Assembly: GCA_964019425.1 (NCBI GenBank)
Contig: OZ025866.1
Location: forward strand, 332,177 to 396,176
From: Flectonema sp. DT1601
Lineage: Eukaryota; Euglenozoa; Diplonemea; Diplonemida; Diplonemidae
DNA: 64,000 nucleotides
Direction: 5' to 3'
Every line of letters starts with the position of its first letter. Positions within the stretch are counted from its first letter, which is position 1. Below the pieces are notes generated by a model. That model was not told where the DNA came from and searched no databases. It worked only from the letters and a program-made list of their open reading frames with translations. The translations under genes and the position numbers were made by a program. Shown here one piece after another: positions 44,935-54,765 of the stretch.

Positions 44935-46342
44935 ATGGCCTTCTTCCTCGATGTCGGAACCGATCTCTTCGGATCCAAGCAGAACACTCGCCTCGAGTTC
45001 GCTGGGTGTCCAACTCTCTCTGAGTTAATCATTGCAAGTGAGGCACACTTTGACAGAGAAGGTCGCCTTCGTCGTCCAGCAGGTTCTCCAGACGTTTCTT
45101 ACAAGATCCAGACAATGCAGGTTTACGATGACACCCTCCTCCGTTGGGTTGATCTGTACAGCCCAACTCAGCTTCGTAATGGAGGTCAGGTTTGGTGCTT
45201 CCAGCCTGAATCGATTTACCACAGTGAGGCTCCGGGAAGCATCCCTCCTGCAAAGTACACTCCTGAGTCGTGGTTAGGATCACCTGCTCGTGCTCGTGCG
45301 GTGTCTGAGGCCGGGATCCGTGATCCTGTTGCTTCTGAGAAGTTGCGTAGCGTGTTCTACAACATCGACACTTCAAACAACGTATGTGATTTCTTTTTTT
45401 TAATGAAACTTTCTCTGTTGAGTTTTTACAATCAATTAAAAACAACCCAAACAGAGATACGTTCCTTACAGCACACTCCGTGATTACTTCACCAAGTACG
45501 ATGTCCCATGGACCCGCTCATACGTTGGTGACTACTACGACAGATCCGGTAACATGAGGTATGTATTTTAGTTAGGGTAATGTAGTCGGGTACTGGATGC
45601 AACTTCGCGATCCCCCTTCTTGCTAGGAATCCATGTTCGCAGAACTCGAATTGATTCCGTCAGTTGGAAATTACTGACGTCTGCGTACTCCATCCACCTA
45701 TCGGGGTCTTCCGCAACAGAACGGACAGTATGCGAGACTGGATTGTAAATAGCTCTTGCTTCTTCGGCGGCAGTCGGTTCCCGTACCGCCCTGTGCAGTG
45801 GTGCGAGGTGCCGGTTGCGCTCATTGGCTACGATGCTCGCATTAAATTTGCGATTTGTCTGTCTTGCTTCGCAATCATTTCTTGCTGTTCTTCGATCACC
45901 TTCGACTGCCTATTCAGCCTATTAAGTACATCCGTTGCAAAGCATCGGTCCGTGACTCGAGCGCATCTTGCCTATCGTTCGTGCTTTTAACTGCTGTTGC
46001 GGCTTTGCTGCATTCCAATTTCTTACAATACGAAAACAAAACATCAAAACAAACAACAGCTACGCTGACTGGGTTGCCTTTGCAGGTAGATACCCAAGTA
46101 TTGTTGACAGTCTGTACTACCGCCCAAGAGGATCATACTTGGACAAGTCTTACTACTCCACTGCCCTCGCTGAGGCTGAACTCTCTGCTGCTCGTGCAAA
46201 GAGAGAAGGAGAGATCAGAAGCTACTACACCTCATACAATGCTGAGCGTGCTAGACTTGATGCTGAGTACAGATCCAGACAAGCAGCGAGAGACTCGGCA
46301 TTGTACTACAGACCTTACAGCCCAAGATACGGATACATGTAA
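44935..46342 (+). CDS. BILBO1-NTD-like protein, tandem copy 1, 277 aa, 3 exons
   Basis: Exons 44935-45381, 45455-45558 and 46060-46342. Residues 1-110 strongly resemble the N-terminal ubiquitin-like domain of kinetoplastid BILBO1, the scaffold of the flagellar pocket collar. Shared features, compared from memory: MAF start, PTLSEL helix, AHFDREGRLRRP, YDDTLLRWVDL, WCFQPE and an IPPA tail. BILBO1's EF-hands and long coiled coil are absent. Instead exons 2-3 encode a Tyr/Arg/Ser-rich region (YVGDYYDRSG, ALYYRPYSPRYGYM) with a helical Ala/Glu/Arg segment (ALAEAELSAARAKREGEI). A cytoskeletal or flagellar-base structural role is a reasonable inference. Intron 2 is about 390 bp longer than in the other copies owing to an insertion. 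Coding sequence is essentially identical to copies 2 and 3. Confidence 0.82.
45607..45999 (-). mobile_element. About 390-bp insertion in intron 2 of copy 1
   Basis: Copies 2 and 3 pass directly from GCAACTTCA to the CTTTACTGCATTCC segment, while copy 1 carries about 393 extra bases there. The insert is less AT-rich than host introns and has no poly(A) runs. On the minus strand a frame of about 100 codons stays open but lacks an early ATG (it includes RWMEYADVSNFQL), and an overlapping frame encodes a coiled-coil-like peptide (SKVIEEQQEMIAKQDRQIAN). No terminal repeats were obvious. Origin unknown; a frameshifted fragment of a mobile-element gene is possible. Confidence 0.5.
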
Positions 46343-46827
46343 GCAATGATCTGAAGGTCAGAAATGCTGCGTAAGAACAGCTGACCGTTAAGAACCCTTC
46401 CAATAGTTATGGTAACATACTTTTAGATGGGGATAACGAAGTGTTTTCCCCGTCGTCTGGAAGGTTGCTCATCCCACCACTCCGTTCAACTTGTGTTTGT
46501 TTTCCCCCATTTTCCTCTCTCACCTCTCTCTATTGTTTCTTTGTGTTTGTCCCCTTCGATTAGTTGTTGTAATCTCACGGCATGTAACCCCCTGTGACAC
46601 CCCTGCTCGCACTGACAACTGAGTGAAATCCGTTTCTTAATTATGTTATTTAGACGACAGGAATAACCAATCACAATTGTGAATTCCGTGGAGGGTAAGT
46701 TAAGTTAAGTTGTTTATTTTATTATTATTTGAAGCAACAATTTGGATGAGAAACTCTCTTTCAAGAATTGGGGTGTCATTTTTAGGTACTTACAACAAAA
46801 TTATTTGTTAGGGAAAACAAATATAAA
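46343..46827 (+). other. Spacer between copies 1 and 2
   Basis: No gene. The DNA upstream of copy 2 (GGGAAAACAAATATAAA before the ATG) is unrelated to the leaders of copies 1 and 3, and no pyrimidine-CAG site lies close to the ATG. Confidence 0.55.
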
Positions 46828-47845
46828 ATGGCCTTCTTCCTCGATGTCGGAACCGATCTCTTCGGATCCAAGCAGAACACTCGCCTCGAGTTCGCTGGGT
46901 GTCCAACTCTCTCTGAGTTAATCATTGCAAGTGAGGCACACTTTGACAGAGAAGGTCGCCTTCGTCGTCCAGCAGGTTCTCCAGACGTTTCTTACAAGAT
47001 CCAGACAATGCAGGTTTACGATGACACCCTCCTCCGTTGGGTTGATCTGTACAGCCCAACTCAGCTTCGTAATGGAGGTCAGGTTTGGTGCTTCCAGCCT
47101 GAATCGATTTACCACAGTGAGGCTCCAGGAAGCATCCCTCCTGCAAAGTACACTCCTGAGTCGTGGTTAGGATCACCTGCTCGTGCTCGTGCGGTGTCTG
47201 AGGCCGGGATCCGTGATCCTGTTGCTTCTGAGAAGTTGCGTAGCGTGTTCTACAACATCGACACTTCAAACAACGTATGTGATTTCTTTTTTTTAATGAA
47301 ACTTTCTCTGTTGAGTTTTTACAATCAATTAAAAACAACCCAAACAGAGATACGTTCCTTACAGCACACTCCGTGATTACTTCACCAAGTACGATGTCCC
47401 ATGGACCCGCTCATACGTTGGTGACTACTACGACAGATCCGGTAACATGAGGTATGTATTTTAGTTAGGGTAATGTAGTCGAGTACTGGATGCAACTTCA
47501 CGTGGCTTTACTGCATTCCAATTTCTTACAATATGAAAACAAAACATCAAAACAAACAACAGCTACGCTGACTGGGTTGCCTTTGCAGGTAGATACCCAA
47601 GTATTGTTGACAGTCTGTACTACCGCCCAAGAGGATCATACTTGGACAAGTCTTACTACTCCACTGCCCTCGCTGAGGCTGAACTCTCTGCTGCTCGTGC
47701 AAAGAGAGAAGGAGAGATCAGAAGCTACTACACCTCATACAATGCTGAGCGTGCTAGACTTGATGCTGAGTACAGATCCAGACAAGCAGCGAGAGACTCG
47801 GCATTGTACTACAGACCTTACAGCCCAAGATACGGATACATGTAA
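46828..47845 (+). CDS. BILBO1-NTD-like protein, tandem copy 2, 277 aa, 3 exons
   Basis: Exons 46828-47274, 47348-47451 and 47563-47845. Protein, exon structure and intron 1 match copy 1. The only coding difference noticed between the copies is a silent G/A change (GCTCCGGGA in copy 1, GCTCCAGGA here and in copy 3). Intron 2 is short (111 bp). The 5' flank differs from the other copies, so expression may differ. Near identity of introns as well as exons indicates recent duplication or ongoing gene conversion. Confidence 0.82.
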
Positions 47846-48510
47846 ATGATTTAATTTAAAACAACAATACGAAATTATACCTTTCCCTCTTCCCTGCCAC
47901 TCTTCTTTTTCTGTTGTAATATTTTTGTCATTAGTTTGGCGAGCGAGTTGCTTTTTCTGTTTGCTTTGCGATTTCACACCCCAAAAGAGTTTCCGTAAAG
48001 GTCGCTAACCCATTATAATATAAGACTATGTGCTCTTTGTGTGAGGGTCGAGTGCCTTCCTCGCCTTCCTTCATCCACCTTCGGCAAAACCGTTCGCTGC
48101 TACCCTCCAAGGGTATTTCTGTCTTTTTTAATTTTTATTTATTTTTGTCTTTTTGTAGCATTAATACAGCACCGTGTCAAGCCTTCGATTGGAATTCTCT
48201 GTTGACTCAAAAAAAAAAAAAAAAAAAAAAAGAAACCGAATTTGAAAGATCGTTGGCAACCACCGGTTGCAATACTTGCTATTTTATATTTATTTGTTCA
48301 CACATCTTGTAACCAGTTCACCCCTGCCCAAAAAAAACTATTGACTGATTGTTCTATAGTTTGATTTTAACGCTTATTCAAAGACAGGTCATTATGAGAA
48401 TGTACCCTACTAAAGGAATCGGGTTGGAACTAAATGTATGCAAACACATCACAAGTTTTACGCTCAATTATTCCCCTTCAGAGTTTGCTTCTCAAAACCT
48501 TTTTGCAAAT
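47846..48510 (+). other. Spacer between copies 2 and 3
   Basis: No gene. A poly(A) run lies near 48210-48231. Ends in ATTCCCCTTCAG (AG at 48480-48481), after which the 29-base leader shared with copy 1 begins. Confidence 0.55.
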
Positions 48511-49528
48511 ATGGCCTTCTTCCTCGATGTCGGAACCGATCTCTTCGGATCCAAGCAGAACACTCGCCTCGAGTTCGCTGGGTGTCCAACTCTCTCTGAG
48601 TTAATCATTGCAAGTGAGGCACACTTTGACAGAGAAGGTCGCCTTCGTCGTCCAGCAGGTTCTCCAGACGTTTCTTACAAGATCCAGACAATGCAGGTTT
48701 ACGATGACACCCTCCTCCGTTGGGTTGATCTGTACAGCCCAACTCAGCTTCGTAATGGAGGTCAGGTTTGGTGCTTCCAGCCTGAATCGATTTACCACAG
48801 TGAGGCTCCAGGAAGCATCCCTCCTGCAAAGTACACTCCTGAGTCGTGGTTAGGATCACCTGCTCGTGCTCGTGCGGTGTCTGAGGCCGGGATCCGTGAT
48901 CCTGTTGCTTCTGAGAAGTTGCGTAGCGTGTTCTACAACATCGACACTTCAAACAACGTATGTGATTTCTTTTTTTTAATGAAACTTTCTCTGTTGAGTT
49001 TTTACAATCAATTAAAAACAACCCAAACAGAGATACGTTCCTTACAGCACACTCCGTGATTACTTCACCAAGTACGATGTCCCATGGACCCGCTCATACG
49101 TTGGTGACTACTACGACAGATCCGGTAACATGAGGTATGTATTTTAGTTAGGGTAATGTAGTCGGGTACTGGATGCAACTTCACGTGGCTTTACTGCATT
49201 CCAATTTCTTACAATACGAAAACAAAACATCAAAACAAACAACAGCTACGCTGACTGGGTTGCCTTTGCAGGTAGATACCCAAGTATTGTTGACAGTCTG
49301 TACTACCGCCCAAGAGGATCATACTTGGACAAGTCTTACTACTCCACTGCCCTCGCTGAGGCTGAACTCTCTGCTGCTCGTGCAAAGAGAGAAGGAGAGA
49401 TCAGAAGCTACTACACCTCATACAATGCTGAGCGTGCTAGACTTGATGCTGAGTACAGATCCAGACAAGCAGCGAGAGACTCGGCATTGTACTACAGACC
49501 TTACAGCCCAAGATACGGATACATGTAA
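48511..49528 (+). CDS. BILBO1-NTD-like protein, tandem copy 3, 277 aa, 3 exons
   Basis: Exons 48511-48957, 49031-49134 and 49246-49528. Same product and intron layout as copy 2, and the same silent A as copy 2. Its leader from TCAG to ATG is identical to that of copy 1. Intron 2 has CGGGTACT like copy 1, where copy 2 has CGAGTACT, so variants are shared in a mosaic pattern consistent with gene conversion. I start at 48511 rather than at the in-frame Met at 48349 because the conserved protein begins here in all three copies. Confidence 0.82.
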
Positions 49529-50123
49529 GTCTACTCAGAGCTACAGAAAAAAATAATAAAACAAGACAGAATACAGAAGTTGCGAATATAAAGCAACAGC
49601 CACAATGTTTGTAACCCCTTCCCACACTCTTCCCCTCCTTTTCTTGTACAAGTGCCTCAGTTACAATGTCTGCAACATACATGCAGGTATTTGCATTCGG
49701 TCTCTTGATAGAATAAGTGGAAAAAAAAAGAAAAAATTCACTGTCTCATATAAATGCGGCTTTGGAAATATATCCACAAAACAATATCGGTACTGCGGGT
49801 CCCTATTTTTTTATTAAAAAAAGAAGCCGCGTCAGCATATATAAAATGTGGCTGCGTGGGTTGTTCTGCCCGAACGCCTTTCCATTTCACTGATCTTTTT
49901 CGGAACACATGAAGTGCTTTGCATCTGTCGATATTGTTTCACATTCCCTACTTGTGTGTCCCGTTCTCTTGAAAATTGAGGTTTATCTCAGGTCGAAACT
50001 GCCTTTTAATTATAACAGCATAAAAGCACCAACATTGGAAAGGTCTTAGGCAGTATTTTGTGTTTGAATAGAATAATATTATTGACATTGTTTCCTTTTC
50101 ATCATCCAGCACAACTCAACAAC
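49529..50123 (+). other. Intergenic region before the PB1-UBA gene
   Basis: No gene seen. Ends with TTCCTTTTCATCATCCAG (AG at 50108-50109), fourteen bases before the ATG. Confidence 0.55.
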
Positions 50124-51335
50124 ATGTCAATCCCAATTAAGGTTTGGGTGCAGTCAAAGTCTGGGAAGTCTGACACCTACCGTCGAGTCACACTTCACAA
50201 CCCAAGTTTTGAAGCCGTGGAGCATAAGATAAGAGAATGGGTTAGAGGGGAGTTTGTTGTTTCATATAAAGATGATGAGGACGACGCTATTGCAATGGAT
50301 ATTGAGTCAGAGTGGCAAGAGTGCGTCAGAATTTGGGAACGTTCAAAAGGAGGACCACTGCGAATTACAGTAACAAAGATTGGATCCAAACATCATGAGC
50401 ATGACCGTACAACTGACACACGTGAAGAGGAAGGTACAAGAAATAATAATAATAATATTCTATCAGCTGTCTTGAGAGAAGATCCAGCCAGGGACGTATC
50501 AGCACCTGCCAGTATTGTTGATGAGATAATCGAAACCATCTGCGGTGACGGTGACGCTTCTGTGATCAAGAAAAAACTCTCAACTGGTGAAGTAACTCCA
50601 GAACATATTGGTTGTGAATCCTGGCTAACAGTCACTCCTACTGATGGTGATTACTTGGACATGGACATCAAGCTCAGCAGCCTTGTTGATTATTTAATTA
50701 AAAGAGTGCTCTCAGAAGATTGTAAGCCGCAAGAATCTACTCAGTGGCTGACATACGCCACCAAATTAAATCAGTCGTCTAATGGTGGGGTGGATGCCCT
50801 TGGTGATATCGAATCGCACTGTTTAAACAACGATGCTCAATTTGCAGAAGCTCTGACAAATTATCGCCAGTCATGTTCGCCTCATCCTGTGCAGGTTTTG
50901 CGCAAGTCCCGTCAGGCTGGGTCTTTGTACAAATCCTACAAGAATGGGTGGCGAGCTATTGTGAAGGAAACGAAAAACGACATGAAAAAGCTCCACAGGC
51001 AGTTTAAGGCTTCGGAAAATGCTATGAAAGTTAAGGGATCCTTGAAGGCTTTCCAAGAGGTACTTCAACGTCGTGATGAGGCGAAGAAGTCAGAAAAAAC
51101 CATTAAGGAAAATAAGAAGAAGAATGCTAACGGACTACTGCAGTTTACAGAATCGCAAACTGTCCAAGAAACTGAGGAGTTACCACACACATCGGAATCT
51201 GAACCATTTGAATCTCAGCTTGCTACTTTTTATTCAATGGGGTTTACACACATTGTCGCCATGGAGGCTCTTACTAAACACAATGGTGACCTTCAGAAGG
51301 CGGTCTGCGATGTTATTGGACAACAAACATTTTGA
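50124..51335 (+). CDS. PB1-UBA domain protein (autophagy-receptor-like), 403 aa
   Basis: I start at 50124 because the acceptor-like CATCCAG at 50109 lies between an upstream in-frame Met codon and this ATG. Residues about 3-85 form a PB1 domain: basic first strand (IKVWVQSKSGK) and an acidic OPCA-type loop (YKDDEDDAIAMDIESEW). Residues about 362-403 form a UBA domain (ATFYSMGFTHIVAMEALTKH, then GDLQKAVCDVI). Between them lie a disordered acidic stretch and a basic helical region (KNDMKKLHRQFKASENAMK). PB1 plus UBA is the outer architecture of p62/NBR1 selective-autophagy receptors; the ZZ finger and FW domain are missing. A candidate Atg8-binding motif is WLTV in CESWLTVTP. Function as a ubiquitin adaptor is inferred. 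Confidence 0.8.
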   Translation: MSIPIKVWVQSKSGKSDTYRRVTLHNPSFEAVEHKIREWVRGEFVVSYKDDEDDAIAMDIESEWQECVRIWERSKGGPLRITVTKIGSKHHEHDRTTDTREEEGTRNNNNNILSAVLREDPARDVSAPASIVDEIIETICGDGDASVIKKKLSTGEVTPEHIGCESWLTVTPTDGDYLDMDIKLSSLVDYLIKRVLSEDCKPQESTQWLTYATKLNQSSNGGVDALGDIESHCLNNDAQFAEALTNYRQSCSPHPVQVLRKSRQAGSLYKSYKNGWRAIVKETKNDMKKLHRQFKASENAMKVKGSLKAFQEVLQRRDEAKKSEKTIKENKKKNANGLLQFTESQTVQETEELPHTSESEPFESQLATFYSMGFTHIVAMEALTKHNGDLQKAVCDVIGQQTF

Positions 51336-51971
51336 GTTGCAACCCTTGCTTCACCCTTCCCCAATAGTGTTTGAAAGTAGTGGTTGCTTAAATGCAAAAG
51401 TGTTTATCCACAGATGCTTTTACTTGTTTTTATGGGTCTTCAGTGGATCTATTTTTGTTTTATAATCCCTCCCTTCTTAGCACACAATAGAGCAAAACAC
51501 CCTTTTTTTTCATGGGTTTGATCTTAATTTTTTTCGCACATACAGTACATCAGGTTCCTTCTTTCATTCAACTAACCCAATTGACAGGAATGCAGTGCGT
51601 GATGTTTTCTGGATTTTCCCCCTACGGTTTCCATTGGCCCATCTTGGCTAACCTGGACAACAGCGTTGCAGTTTGACTTTTAAAAAAGAACCTGAATTTA
51701 TATATTGTGTTGATAGTTGCCTTCCCCTCTGTCTTGCCAAATTACCTCCCATCTTGCCTTGCTTGTTGCACGATTCGTTTTTCCGTCCCAAAGTTACTGT
51801 ATTTTCATGTTCACAAAATCAATAATTTCTCATATTTTTTATCAGGTGTCAGAGTTTAAAATATGAAAAGACAAGGTTCTTCTTTGTTGATAGTTTCCTT
51901 AATAATTTTTTTTGGTTCAAAAGCAGGGAGTCCCAACTGCGGCTCATACTTATTCTTAAAAAAATTGATAT
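51336..51971 (+). other. Intergenic region before the inverted-repeat element
   Basis: AT-rich without a gene. Nothing notable beyond short T runs. Confidence 0.55.
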
Positions 51972-51979
51972 TGTGAAAA

Positions 51980-52164
51980 ATTCATATGAGGCGGTGCAGA
52001 AACCCCCCCCCCAATTTTTACCAGGCTATTCTGTGGGCACCTAATACCCAATCCGAGCTCACCACCCCACGAAAATACTATCCAAAAAACTCAAATCCGG
52101 TACTGGGACATCCTCTAGCTGCTCACCAGTTTCAAAATTCCATTTTTTTTGACTGTTTCTGGTA
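51980..52164 (+). repeat. Left terminal inverted repeat
   Basis: Inverted partner of 53506-53690. The target-site copy TGTGAAAA lies immediately outside at 51972-51979. Confidence 0.88.
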
Positions 52165-53505
52165 CTTTTGCCTTGTATCTCTGTTGGTTGCCCTCAAAAT
52201 ACTCAAAAACCAGCTTAGCAGCTACATTGCAGAAATTTGTTTACACCCTGGATTCCTATGAAGACTGGAATGATAGGAACAGGAGAAGTGATGAGACAGG
52301 AGAATCATAGATCCCGTGAGAACTGCAGAGTACGATATCAGGTGGTGATTCTGAGTCACCCTTGCTGGCAGTGATGGTTGAGCAATGTGAGCATGCTGCT
52401 CACAATAATAGTTCACCCTCAGGATTACTGGAGTTTTTCTAGAATCTATAGCTGCTTGAGGGCGCTGCTACAAGCTCTATGTTCCAGTGGCTGGGGATAG
52501 CAGAAGTGAATAAGACTGGGATAGAAGTAGGAAAGGAATTGTGGAAGAACAGGGACAAGAAGGTGCAGTCAGTGGTTGTCTGTCAGTTGTAACACCTGAC
52601 ATGAAAAATCAGGTTCAAGATGAACTAGTAACCTCGAGTGGTACCATATTATAAAACTCCTCCATGTATCAAGAAAAAGGAGAGAGGCGGTTACTGTTGC
52701 TGTTGAAAACATGATGACCTAGTTAATAATAACTCCCCTCTAAAAAGACACTATCTCATACACACAGTACTGTTCTCTACCTGGAGTTGAGTTTCAGCAG
52801 TTTCGGCGCTGTATGAATGTGTGCAACTACCGTCTCACAGGCAGCAATCCCTGAAAGAAGCTTGCCTGCCCGGCATCTTCAGTATTCGCCACATGTATCT
52901 GTGATGTTGACAGACGTAATGGGTGGATCTCTGGGGCCTTCAACATCATCGTAACTTCCTTCTGGCGCTCATAAAGTCCGAAGCTGAGAAGCGAACAACA
53001 ATGAGAGGAATTATTGAAATAGATTCTCACATTGGAGATAAGAGACATGTCAGGTGTATTGAGAAGATACATCTAATCCATCCTGGTGACTATATCATGA
53101 CTCTGGATTATAAAGAAAAGGGCTTCTAATGACAGAAGGGACAAATTCCCCTTTCTATCAACAGGGGAAATAGCCTGCTTGGATGTGTACTACATGAACA
53201 GTTCGGAACTGAGGTTCAGTGTGGCCATAACAACTTCCTCCCCCACATCAACTAGAATGCTATAGTAACGTATCCGGTTATGAATAAGTTCTTCTTGATG
53301 TCTGAGAATGACAAGATGATTCACTATTGGGCTGATGCTAGTAGGCACCTTGAGAACACAACCGTCATCAGCCTGTAGTCTGTAAAATAGGTTAATCAGC
53401 TTGACACTTTGGCAATATCACATCTGCGCTGACACTCGCATCTAAATCGCAGCAAATCTGGGCCTTCAGGAAAAGCAAAATTTCAAACATAGTGCTAGGC
53501 AAATG

Positions 53506-53690
53506 TTACTAAAAACAGTCAAAAAAGTAAAAATTTTAAACTGGTGGGCAGTTAAAGGGTGCCCCAGTACGGATTTGAGTTTTTTGGATACTATTTTCGT
53601 GGGGTGGTGGGCTCGGATTGGGTATTAGGTGCCCACAGAATAGCCTGGTAAAAATTGGGGGGGGGGGGTTTCTGCACATCCTCATATGTG
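53506..53690 (-). repeat. Right terminal inverted repeat
   Basis: Reverse complement matches 51980-52164 through the C run and the GGGCACCTAATACCCAATCC segment. The second TGTGAAAA lies immediately outside at 53691-53698. Confidence 0.88.
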
Positions 53691-53768
53691 TGTGAAAATG
53701 AAAATTATCGCAGACAGCGATTGTCATTGTTATTTCTCTTGGTGCGCTGGGTGAGCGAAGTGAGAAAA

Positions 53769-53841
53769 TGCTCCAGGCGGGGTTTGAACCCGCGATCCCA
53801 GGCTCATAAGACCTGTGCCTTGACCACTAGGCCACTGGAGC
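53769..53841 (-). tRNA. tRNA-Ile (anticodon UAU)
   Basis: On the minus strand the 73 bases fold as a full cloverleaf. Acceptor GCTCCAG pairs with CTGGAGC over 7 bp. The D arm is GCCTAGTGGTCAAGGC. Anticodon stem CAGGT/GCCTG encloses loop CTTATGA, giving anticodon TAT. The variable region is GGATC, and the T arm is GCGGG/CCCGC with canonical loop TTCAAAC. Discriminator is A. TTTT follows directly at the 3' end, a normal RNA polymerase III terminator. No intron. It lies 70 bp after the transposon and just before the retrotransposon ORF1, and is the only supported gene on the minus strand. Confidence 0.93.
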
Positions 53842-53874
53842 TGTCAATTTTTTTTCTTTTTTTTTTTTTTCTTT

Positions 53875-54765
53875 TTGGTTACACTCGTCTGTGCTACCAA
53901 ACTCTTTGTTTTTGTTCTTTTAGGAAATGTTTATTTCCGGATTAAATCAGTGGCGGGACAGACACCCACTCAATACACCACAGTGTGGCTGGACCGCAAG
54001 ACAACAAACGAGGAGGCAGTTGGCATACTTAAAGCCCAACATGACCTCTGCCATGGACTCACCATCATTCATGGCAAGATTGGATTGAGGGTGGTTTATC
54101 AAAAGGATGTAGACAAGGTGAGAAAGGGTGCTGGTAAATATGCATCCACAGTATTTGGTGAAGGGCTTCACCGTCTCAGTGGAGCACCATACAGCTGGGG
54201 CAACAGACTTCGGAACATCCTATTGGAGATAGGACTGAAGTCGAAGTTTATAAGGATGGATAGAGGTGACTTTATCATCGCACTGGACAAGAAACCAGAA
54301 TCAAGGTTTGTACAGTGTGGGGATTTTGTCATCCTCATTGAAAAATTAGAAACAGAAGTGAAGTCGAAGGAAACTGCGAAACCCGTTGTAGTAAAATACC
54401 GTGAGGCTAAGACATCGTACGCAGCCGCGGTCAAGAAGACACTCCCAACAACGAAGAAATCAACGGCCGAAGTTCAGGTTGTAGAAAACAACGTCAACAA
54501 CCTGAGAGAGAAAACGAACGAGACAATCGAACGTCTCCAGAAAGAAGTGAAGGACATGCAAGTTCGACTTGATGAAGGCATGGCACAGATAACCGGGATT
54601 GTAGAAACCCTGGTGCAAACTACGAAAAAGAACGAAGCAGCCAACAACAACATGGCGACAGCCATCACTTCGTTGATAGAAGCTGTCAAGAGGATTGAGA
54701 ACAATCTTGGTATGAACAAGATTACTACAAGTGCGACCAGCAGGAACAACACTGGCCAATCATGA
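53875..54765 (+). CDS. Retrotransposon ORF1 (gag-like, coiled coil), start unresolved
   Basis: The frame is open from about 53875 to the TGA at 54763-54765 (up to 296 residues) but has no ATG near its beginning; the first in-frame Met is near residue 127 (FIRMDRGDF). Either initiation uses another codon, a leader is spliced on (a TTTGTTCTTTTAG site ends at 53923), or the element is 5'-truncated. The N-terminal half is globular (GHGLTI-type strands, GAPYSWGNRLRNILLEIG). The C-terminal third is a clear coiled coil (ETIERLQKEVKDMQVRLDEG), typical of ORF1 proteins that form RNA-binding trimers. No CCHC knuckle is visible. ORF1 and ORF2 overlap by four bases. Confidence 0.75.
   Translation: MVTLVCATKLFVFVLLGNVYFRIKSVAGQTPTQYTTVWLDRKTTNEEAVGILKAQHDLCHGLTIIHGKIGLRVVYQKDVDKVRKGAGKYASTVFGEGLHRLSGAPYSWGNRLRNILLEIGLKSKFIRMDRGDFIIALDKKPESRFVQCGDFVILIEKLETEVKSKETAKPVVVKYREAKTSYAAAVKKTLPTTKKSTAEVQVVENNVNNLREKTNETIERLQKEVKDMQVRLDEGMAQITGIVETLVQTTKKNEAANNNMATAITSLIEAVKRIENNLGMNKITTSATSRNNTGQS

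Larger units (their letters stand above)
51980..53690. mobile_element. DNA transposon with 185-bp terminal inverted repeats, non-autonomous
   Basis: The ends at 51980-52164 and 53506-53690 are inverted copies of each other. Read inward, both run CATATGAGG, GTGCAGAAA, a C9-C12 run, CAATTTTTACCAGGCTATTC, GGGCACCTAATACCCAATCC, CCACCCCACGAAAATA and GACTGTTT, with scattered differences (roughly 85-90% identical by eye). An 8-bp direct repeat TGTGAAAA flanks the element at 51972-51979 and 53691-53698, as expected for a target-site duplication. Long inverted repeats with an 8-9 bp duplication fit Mutator-like elements best; hAT is the alternative by duplication length. The 1.34-kb interior has only short broken frames, so no transposase is recognisable. 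Confidence 0.85.

Noticed and set aside
45664-45990. Plus-strand 108-codon frame in intron 2 of BILBO1-like copy 1
   Set aside because: Lies within the copy-specific insertion, has no recognisable domain and is Cys/Ser-rich. The antisense frame is equally open, so neither is called as a gene.
52827-53129. Short frames inside the inverted-repeat transposon as a transposase
   Set aside because: Both strands have frames of under 85 codons with no DDE or zinc-finger motif that I can recognise; the interior is better described as non-coding or decayed.
53769-53841. tRNA-Met (CAU) on the plus strand, suggested by CTCATAA
   Set aside because: On the plus strand the T loop would be GTTTGAA and the D arm is not canonical. 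The minus strand gives TTCAAAC, a perfect acceptor stem and a TTTT terminator, so the gene is tRNA-Ile(UAU).
53927-54020. ATG at 53927 as the LINE ORF1 start
   Set aside because: It is in a different frame from the long conserved ORF1 frame.
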